A stretch of DNA of 11,821 bases from positions 1 through 11,821 of the forward strand of contig JBMYQA010000187.1 in the NCBI GenBank assembly GCA_049600855.1, written 5' to 3'. The position numbers were made by a program, and so were the translations under genes. This DNA comes from JBMYQA01 sp049600855 (GTDB lineage Bacteria; Bacteroidota; Bacteroidia; Cytophagales; Flammeovirgaceae). Position 1 is the stretch's first letter, and every line of letters begins with the position of its first letter. The notes under the pieces were generated by a model that had not been told where the DNA came from, did not search any database, and saw only the letters and a list, made by a program, of their open reading frames with translations. Shown here one piece after another: positions 7,070 through 11,821 of this stretch.

Positions 7070-7462
7070 TTACTCTCCCAAACGAATTGGGCTCAGTAAA
7101 GAAAGCTCTTGCTCTGAAAATATCCTGGACTCAATGACAAATCGAATACCTAAGGGAATTTCCAATGAGAAGCTCGCCCCTCTTCCCTGTACAATATTCA
7201 CGGTGAGTTGTGTATGCTTCCAATACTCAAATTGATCTTTTGACATGTAGAAGTCGCAACCACTGATTTGTCCTAGCCAAACGTCTGTTTCATTCAATAT
7301 AAATTCACCTTTGGGAAAACACATGGGTGAAGAGCCGTCACAACAACCTCCACTTTGGTGAAACATCAGCTCGCCAAAATCTGCCTTTAGTTGTTCAATA
7401 ACTGCTTGGGCTTCTGATGTCACCTGTACGCGTTTTACCTCTTCATTAGTAGCCTCACTCAT
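7070..7462 (-). CDS. DUF779 family protein paired with aldehyde dehydrogenase
   Basis: A 130-residue cytoplasmic protein of the DUF779 family, whose biochemical role is, to my knowledge, undefined. The family hallmark FHQSGGCCDGSSPMCF (residues 34-49) is present, with Cys40, Cys41 and Cys48. Together with His35 and Cys69 this could form a metal or redox site. The conserved WKHTQL, a GRGASFSLE block and GIRFVIESRIF follow. DUF779 genes are commonly found next to ExaC/AldB-type aldehyde dehydrogenases, and here the gene is directly downstream of one in an operon. The ATG at 7462 is chosen: it lies 2 bases after the dehydrogenase stop. A GTG at 7465 would overlap that stop by one base and add one residue. 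Translational coupling is likely. A role as partner, maturation factor or redox helper of the dehydrogenase is inference. Confidence 0.9.
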   Translation of the reverse strand: MSEATNEEVKRVQVTSEAQAVIEQLKADFGELMFHQSGGCCDGSSPMCFPKGEFILNETDVWLGQISGCDFYMSKDQFEYWKHTQLTVNIVQGRGASFSLEIPLGIRFVIESRIFSEQELSLLSPIRLGE

Positions 7463-7464
7463 CA

Positions 7465-8988
7465 CTAAAAAAAGCCTAATGCTTTCTTATCGTAAGAAAT
7501 GAGCATATTCTTGGTCTGACGGTAATGATTCAACATCATTTTGTGTGTTTCCCGACCAATACCAGACTTTTTATATCCACCAAAAGGCGCATGTGCAGGA
7601 TAAGCATGGTAACAGTTTACCCAAACTCGACCTGCTTTAATATTTCTTGAAATCTGATACGCTTGGTGCATGTCTCTAGTCCAAACTCCTGCTCCCAATC
7701 CATATAAAGTATCATTGGCAATTTCTAAAGCTTCGGCTTCGTCCTTAAACGTAGTCACACAAACTACTGGCCCAAAGATCTCTTCTTGGAACACGCGCAT
7801 CTTATTATTTCCCTTCAAGATGGTCGGCTTAATGTAATAGCCACCTGATAGTCCATCATTGTAAGCCGCTTCTCCACCCGTAAGCACTTCACACCCTTCT
7901 TCTTTGCCTATATTGATGTAATTTAGAATCTTCTCATATTGATCATTTGATGCCTGTGCTCCCATCATGGTTTCAGGATCAAGCGGATGCCCTAACTTGA
8001 TGGCTTCTGTTCGTTCAATTACTCTTTCGATAAATGCCTCGTAAATGTCCTCTTGTACGAGTAAGCGTGAAGGGCACGTACATACCTCTCCTTGATTGAG
8101 GGCAAACATCACTGCTCCTTCTAAACACTTATCAAAAAACTCGTCATCTGCATCCATAATGCTCGAAAAGAACACGTTTGGTGATTTACCACCTAATTCT
8201 AATGTTACAGGTATGATATTTTTCGATGCATATTGCATGATGAGTTGCCCCGTAGTGGTTTCACCCGTAAATGCTACTTTGTTGATTCTTGGACTAGAAG
8301 CCAACGGTTTACCAGCTTCAAAGCCAAATCCATTTACAATATTAAGTACACCATCTGGCAAAATTCCTTCAATCAATTCAGCCAAAATCATGATACCCAC
8401 TGGAGTTTGCTCAGCTGGTTTCAAAACAACACAGTTACCTGCTGCTAATGCAGGAGCTACTTTCCAAGCGGCCATGAGTAAGGGAAAGTTCCAAGGAATA
8501 ATTTGCCCAACGACTCCCAATGGCTCCAACACATTCATGGACACCGTTGAAGAATCTAATTCACTTACAGAACCTTCTTCTGCCCTGATCACTCCAGCAA
8601 AATACCTGAAATGATCAATCGCCAATGGCAGGTCGGCAGCACGAGTTTCTCTTAATGCCTTGCCATTGTCCCACGTTTCTGCTCTTGCTAATGCTTCTAG
8701 GTTTTGCTCCATTACATCAGCAATTTTCAATAACAGGTTACTCCGCTCAGTCACTGATGAGTTATTCCAGCTTGGAGCTGCTTTCCAAGCAGCATCTATG
8801 GCTAGTTCAATGTCCTCGGCAGTAGAACGTGCTACTTTTGTGAACGAATTTCCATCTACTGGGGAAATATTCTCAAAATACTGTCCTTTAACTGGCGTTA
8901 CCCATTTACCTCCAATAAAATTATCATATTGGTTCTTAAAAGTCGGTTTTGCGAGTACATCGCTGGATGTTGTTAGTACGTTACTCAT
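7465..8988 (-). CDS. NAD(P)-dependent aldehyde dehydrogenase, AldB/ExaC type
   Basis: Oxidises an aldehyde, most likely acetaldehyde or another short aliphatic aldehyde, to the acid in the cytoplasm. The 507 residues match the family length. Seen in order: IIPWNFPL with the oxyanion Asn167, the cofactor-binding KPAEQTP, FTGET at the Rossmann edge, LELGGKSPN with the general base Glu264, and NQGEVCTCPSR with the nucleophile Cys303. EVCTCPSR is characteristic of the AldB/ExaC/AcoD acetaldehyde dehydrogenase branch. The C-terminal APFGGYKKSGIGRE motif is also typical. The start is the ATG at 8988; a TTG two codons upstream (8994) is less likely. It is the first gene of an operon with DUF779 and is divergent from an AraC regulator, which fits induction by an alcohol or aldehyde. 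Which of NAD+ or NADP+ is used cannot be told from sequence reading alone. Confidence 0.95.
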   Translation of the reverse strand: MSNVLTTSSDVLAKPTFKNQYDNFIGGKWVTPVKGQYFENISPVDGNSFTKVARSTAEDIELAIDAAWKAAPSWNNSSVTERSNLLLKIADVMEQNLEALARAETWDNGKALRETRAADLPLAIDHFRYFAGVIRAEEGSVSELDSSTVSMNVLEPLGVVGQIIPWNFPLLMAAWKVAPALAAGNCVVLKPAEQTPVGIMILAELIEGILPDGVLNIVNGFGFEAGKPLASSPRINKVAFTGETTTGQLIMQYASKNIIPVTLELGGKSPNVFFSSIMDADDEFFDKCLEGAVMFALNQGEVCTCPSRLLVQEDIYEAFIERVIERTEAIKLGHPLDPETMMGAQASNDQYEKILNYINIGKEEGCEVLTGGEAAYNDGLSGGYYIKPTILKGNNKMRVFQEEIFGPVVCVTTFKDEAEALEIANDTLYGLGAGVWTRDMHQAYQISRNIKAGRVWVNCYHAYPAHAPFGGYKKSGIGRETHKMMLNHYRQTKNMLISYDKKALGFF

Positions 8989-9046
8989 TTTCAAAATATT
9001 TAATAGAATAAAAGAAAATAGGTTGATACAATTGTTTTTTTATGTA

Positions 9047-9119
9047 CTATCAAAGCTAAATATTAAGTAAAAGAGTCATATGACCTATTCTATCAAATAG
9101 ATGAACAATCCTATCAAAT
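9047..9119. promoter_or_regulatory. CTATCAAA repeats, probable AraC-type operator
   Basis: CTATCAAAT occurs at 9090-9098 and 9111-9119, exactly 21 bp apart (two helical turns), each followed 12-13 bases later by GAAC. A third CTATCAAA at 9047-9054 overlaps the -7 candidate, 43 bp away. A related inverted copy (attttgata, 9181-9189) lies near the regulator's own promoter. The first copy is also within an inverted repeat (ctatt/aatag, 9085-9100). Direct repeats spaced by 21 bp are the usual target layout of AraC-family proteins. Confidence 0.55.
9051..9058 (-). promoter_or_regulatory. -7 element of the ALDH operon promoter
   Basis: On the minus strand the sequence reads TAGCTTTG, an exact match to the Bacteroidota consensus TAnnTTTG. 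Transcription would begin near 9044, giving a leader of about 56 bases to the ATG at 8988. No TTG-type -33 element is visible at the right distance, which suggests dependence on an activator bound at the 9090-9119 repeats. Confidence 0.5.
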
Positions 9120-9157
9120 CCTGAACATATGAGTTTTCACTGACTAAAATCAGGTGA

Positions 9158-9186
9158 TTTGAACAGCATATATTCGATATATTTTG
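9158..9186 (+). promoter_or_regulatory. Promoter candidate for the AraC-family regulator gene
   Basis: TTTG at 9158-9161 is followed after 18 bases by TATTTTG (9180-9186), one base short of the TAnnTTTG consensus; the spacing suits the Bacteroidota sigma factor. It lies about 32 bases before the ATG at 9218. A short inverted repeat (atatat/atatat, 9168-9182) and a half-site-like attttgata overlap it, consistent with autoregulation. Confidence 0.4.
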
Positions 9187-9217
9187 ATAAATTTAAAGTA
9201 ACTCAATCCGTGTAACG

Positions 9218-10129
9218 ATGAACCTTCCCAACAGTTATATTAAAAATAGGCGATTAGAGAATTTGGTAGAAAATCAAATTTCTTACACACTAAATAATGC
9301 AGAGATGCATGTTTTTGAAACCTATCAGCAAGCCGACCAAGTCCTATTATCCTTTAATCAACCGGTATTGGCGAGTATGTTGCGGGGGAAAAAAGTCATG
9401 CATATGGCTGATAAGCAATCTTTTGACTTTCTGCCTGGAGAGTCATTGATCTTGCCAGCAAGTGAATTGATGTGCATCGATTTTCCTGACGCTGATCTGC
9501 AAAATCCTACCCAATGCTTAGCAATGACCATATCGGAAGATAAGATTAAGGAAATTGTCTTATTAATGAATGAACAAAAACCCAAGGCAGATGGACAAGA
9601 ATGGAGATTTACAGATTACAATTTCCATTTTACCAATGACACCGCCATTTACCAGATTATTCAGCGTTTGTTATTTCTATTTACCGAGCATCATGCCTAT
9701 AAAGATGTTTTTGCCGATTTTATGTTAAAAGAATTAGTGATTCGGATTCTTCAGGCAGAAACCAAAAAGATTTACACCGAAAAGACCATGTCACTCTCAG
9801 GAAGTAATCGCATTGCTTACATCATTCAATACATTCGAAAAAACTTAACTCGTCCACTGACCATTCAGGAATTGAGTGAAAAGGCATACATGAGCGAATC
9901 CAACTTCTACCGAGTATTTAAGAATGAAATGGGGGTATCGCCAGTTGATTTTATCAATACCGAGCGTATTAAACTGGCTATGAGTTTATTGCATGACCCC
10001 AACAAGCAGGTAAAAGATGTGTATATGGAATGTGGGTTCAATAGTCTCTCTTATTTTACCCGGCTTTTTAAGCGGAAAAATAATAAATCACCTAAAGAAT
10101 ATCAGTCAACTTTTAGTCGTTTGGAGTGA
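9218..10129 (+). CDS. AraC/XylS-family transcriptional regulator of the aldehyde operon
   Basis: A 303-residue DNA-binding activator. Residues 25-190 form an N-terminal sensing domain of the AraC_N type, with a cupin-like stretch around DFLPGESLILP (70-80) and a helical part near 143-180. Residues 197-297 form the C-terminal double helix-turn-helix: the first HTH around TIQELSEKAYMSESNFYRVF (215-234) and the second around VKDVYMECGFNSLSYFTRLF (265-284), followed by the typical KSPKEYQ ending. The gene is divergent from the aldehyde dehydrogenase operon across a 229-base spacer with 21-bp-spaced direct repeats. That pairing is common for AldB/ExaC-type systems and supports local activation in response to an alcohol or aldehyde. 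The inducer is unknown. It has no visible terminator before the convergent gene ending at 10231. Confidence 0.93.
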   Translation: MNLPNSYIKNRRLENLVENQISYTLNNAEMHVFETYQQADQVLLSFNQPVLASMLRGKKVMHMADKQSFDFLPGESLILPASELMCIDFPDADLQNPTQCLAMTISEDKIKEIVLLMNEQKPKADGQEWRFTDYNFHFTNDTAIYQIIQRLLFLFTEHHAYKDVFADFMLKELVIRILQAETKKIYTEKTMSLSGSNRIAYIIQYIRKNLTRPLTIQELSEKAYMSESNFYRVFKNEMGVSPVDFINTERIKLAMSLLHDPNKQVKDVYMECGFNSLSYFTRLFKRKNNKSPKEYQSTFSRLE

Positions 10130-10230
10130 TGATTTGGATGGCATCTCAGCACATGTAATTCAACAGGTTATCTCCGCAAAGACAAGCTGCAATTCTTTCA
10201 ACAGTTCATTCGATTCCCATACACCTTATA

Positions 10231-10884
10231 TCAAGTCGTTTGCTGCTGTTTATACTTCGCCATGGCATCAAGTCCGATAGTATGCCACAAAATATTTGCT
10301 TCTATTCTCCTTTGAAATTTTATCCTATCAAATTTCTTCGTTGAATTTTTGTTTCGTCTAGCAAACCCTCGTTGCCACGTATCCAGTAGTTGACCGTACT
10401 TGCTCGATGCTTTAAAACTCAGTAACTGCGCTTCCATGAAGTCATTCCAACCTTCAAATGAATAATGCTCAGTTGCCGTTAGCTTTCCTGCCGAAAAACG
10501 AAGTAGTTCAAACGCTTCTTGAGGGTCATCATTACGAAAACCAAAAAATCGCCAATAGGCTCTTTTACTTTTATGGGCTAATAGCACCATTACATCGACC
10601 CAATTCAACTTACAATCTTCTGGTTGATTAGGAAAAACTTCCGCAAACTTCGATACTTTCTTCTCTTTTCCATTTTCACTAAGCGTGATTTGAAAATCTC
10701 TAATCCATAATATTTTGTCCTGTAATTCAACCGTTGCAATATAACCACGATGTAATGCTGAAGAAATAAGATTAGACTGCGGTTTTCTCTTTGGATATTT
10801 CAAAAAATACGGTTCGACCAGCTCTTCTTCCAGTCGATACTGTTGTCCTTTGTAATGTAAAATATCCTTGATTTGAAATGTCAT
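10231..10884 (-). CDS. Uncharacterised 217-residue soluble protein
   Basis: I do not recognise a named family. The N-terminus reads MTFQIKDILHYKGQQYRLEEE, with a beta-hairpin-like DIL-YKG-YRLE pattern, followed by an alternating strand segment around GYIATVELQDKILWIRDFQI (48-67). An acidic, Trp-containing middle (92-112) comes next and then a strongly basic C-terminus (QRGFARRNKNSTKKF, 171-185, and QRRIEANILW). There is no signal peptide and no membrane segment, so it is probably cytoplasmic. The N-terminal pattern reminds me of small uncharacterised proteins scattered over many bacteria, but this is memory and not a search result. The start at 10884 is supported by a GGGAG on the minus strand (10890-10894), a rare Shine-Dalgarno-like site in this window. 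It lies 59 bases downstream of hemC and may be read through from it. Confidence 0.75.
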   Translation of the reverse strand: MTFQIKDILHYKGQQYRLEEELVEPYFLKYPKRKPQSNLISSALHRGYIATVELQDKILWIRDFQITLSENGKEKKVSKFAEVFPNQPEDCKLNWVDVMVLLAHKSKRAYWRFFGFRNDDPQEAFELLRFSAGKLTATEHYSFEGWNDFMEAQLLSFKASSKYGQLLDTWQRGFARRNKNSTKKFDRIKFQRRIEANILWHTIGLDAMAKYKQQQTT

Positions 10885-10943
10885 GAGCGCTCCCGCATCA
10901 AACTTTTGTCAAACAGCATAATTATAGCGACTACTGCAATCAT

Positions 10944-11821
10944 TTATTCAGGCTCGGCAGGATTACGAATTTCCTCCAAGATTTTATCGCCTCCTTTTCC
11001 TAAAATGAGCTTACCAAAATCAGCTCCCAGTGCTGTAGCTTCTTCTTTTGGCGCGGTCATTTCTTCGCGAATTAAGGTGCGACCATTAAGGCTAATGATG
11101 CCACCGTGAATGCGTAGTTGCTCTCCTTCTAAAAAGGCAATGGCGTAGGATGGAATGCTACAGCCGCCATCTAAGGCACGCAAGTAAGCCCGCTCAGCCA
11201 GTAAGCGGTATTCAGTTTCAGCATGATTGAGTGCCTTTCGTACTAAGTCCCGTGTTTCTTGATCTAAACTCGTTGCTGCTTCAATCGCTAGTGAACCTTG
11301 TCCAACAGCAGGGGTGAATTGATCTAGGGGAAGTTTTTGAATAATTTGGGAATCGTATTCCATTCGATGTACACCAGCATAGGCGAGAATTAAGCCATCA
11401 CAACTGCCATCTTGCATTTTTTTCATGCGGGTTTGGAGGTTACCGCGCATATCTACCAAACGGATTTTGGGGAAATAATGCTTAATCAGAGCCACTCTAC
11501 GTGTAGAGGAAGTTCCCAACACTAACTTTTGGCTATCGTCATCTAACCGCAAATAACGATTATAACTAACCACCACATCGGCAGGGTCTTCGCGTTCGGT
11601 AAAGGCGATAATTTCGAGTCCTTCGGGCAACGAAGAAGGTAAATCTTTGGCACTATGAACGGCAATATCAATTTGACCATTGAGCAATTTTGCCTCCAAT
11701 TCTTCCGTAAAAACCCCTTTACTGCCAATTTTAGATAGGGTACGATCTAAAATTTTATCGCCTATGGTTTCCATCGTCTCCAAAGAAGCTTCCATACCGT
11801 GCTGCCTTAGTGTATGGGCAA
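10944..11821 (-). CDS. hemC: Hydroxymethylbilane synthase (porphobilinogen deaminase), N-terminus outside window
   Basis: Joins four porphobilinogen molecules into hydroxymethylbilane, the linear precursor of uroporphyrinogen III in haem synthesis; cytoplasmic. The frame is open to the right edge, so the ATG at 11795 is internal and about 20 N-terminal residues are missing. Numbering from that Met: HSAKDLP (47-53) contains the catalytic aspartate, GTSSTRR (94-100) and DMRGNLQTR (115-123) supply the substrate and cofactor arginines, and ILAYAGVHRM (136-145) and VGQG (164-167) are typical blocks. ALDGGCSIP (208-215) holds Cys212 (codon 11160-11162), which covalently carries the dipyrromethane cofactor. 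All key residues seem intact, so the enzyme should be active. The usual family length is about 300-310 residues. It is followed 59 bases later by the unrecognised 217-residue gene, which may share its transcript. Confidence 0.96.
   Translation of the reverse strand, partial: AHTLRQHGMEASLETMETIGDKILDRTLSKIGSKGVFTEELEAKLLNGQIDIAVHSAKDLPSSLPEGLEIIAFTEREDPADVVVSYNRYLRLDDDSQKLVLGTSSTRRVALIKHYFPKIRLVDMRGNLQTRMKKMQDGSCDGLILAYAGVHRMEYDSQIIQKLPLDQFTPAVGQGSLAIEAATSLDQETRDLVRKALNHAETEYRLLAERAYLRALDGGCSIPSYAIAFLEGEQLRIHGGIISLNGRTLIREEMTAPKEEATALGADFGKLILGKGGDKILEEIRNPAEPE

Noticed and set aside
7483..7499. Inverted repeat tttctta/taagaaa near the end of the ALDH gene
   Set aside because: It lies inside the coding sequence (residues ISYDKK), has a 7-bp AT-rich stem and no T-run; most likely chance.
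8096..8614. 172-codon + strand open frame opposite the ALDH gene
   Set aside because: Antisense shadow of a clearly conserved enzyme, with low-complexity composition and no domain.
9074..9083. 10-bp palindrome gtcatatgac between the ALDH -7 box and the CTATCAAAT repeats
   Set aside because: Short and built on a common catatg core; it could be part of the operator, but I cannot separate it from chance.
10130..10230. Short minus-strand frame reading roughly ELLKELQLVFAEITC after the 217-residue gene
   Set aside because: Only about 20 codons, no start of its own, interrupted by stop codons and out of frame with the gene; not enough to call a gene remnant.
10017..10280. 87-codon + strand open frame overlapping the end of the AraC gene
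   Set aside because: Mostly an out-of-frame reading of the regulator and of the convergent gene's end; no independent support.
10806..10826. ggttcgacc stretch resembling a tRNA T-loop
   Set aside because: No matching acceptor, D or anticodon arms around it, and it lies inside the 217-residue coding region.

Overview
The window looks like a piece of a Bacteroidota chromosome (Cytophagia or Flavobacteriia type). This is an inference. It rests on the AT-rich composition, the near absence of Shine-Dalgarno sequences, two promoter candidates close to the Bacteroidota -7 consensus TAnnTTTG, and the gene content: a PD40-propeller/amidohydrolase fusion, a short 2OG-Fe(II) oxygenase beside cinA, and a C21 lipoprotein. 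No rRNA, tRNA, CRISPR array or intact transposon is visible.

Layout. From 1 to 1667 (+) lies the 3' part of a large metal-dependent amidohydrolase whose start is outside the window. Between it and a convergent secreted protein of unknown function (1802-2536, -) sits a dense cluster of inverted repeats (1681-1767). Positions 2537-3333 hold no gene I can support, only small hairpins and one larger imperfect inverted repeat. An SGNH/GDSL hydrolase (3334-4122, +) overlaps at its 3' end a four-helix membrane protein (4107-4637, -) that carries a haem-copper-oxidase subunit I signature. A 69-base divergent spacer with a near-perfect palindrome separates it from a compact + strand cluster: prolyl-4-hydroxylase-like oxygenase (4707-5261), cinA (5292-6542) and a small lipoprotein (6561-7019).

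From 7018 to 10129 there is a self-contained aldehyde module. An AldB/ExaC-type aldehyde dehydrogenase and a DUF779 protein form a tight minus-strand operon (7070-8988) with its own terminator. It is divergent from an AraC-family regulator (9218-10129, +). The 229-base spacer has a -7-like element for the operon, a promoter candidate for the regulator, and repeats of CTATCAAAT, two of them 21 bp apart, placed where an activator would sit. The likely logic is aldehyde-responsive activation of the dehydrogenase operon by the AraC protein.

The right end (10231-11821, -) holds an unrecognised 217-residue protein downstream of hemC (porphobilinogen deaminase, haem synthesis), which runs off the right edge.

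Most of the window is ordinary. The points most worth a second look are the membrane protein with oxidase-like motifs, the interleaved inverted repeats after the amidohydrolase, the AraC operator architecture, and the uncharacterised DUF779 and 217-residue proteins.
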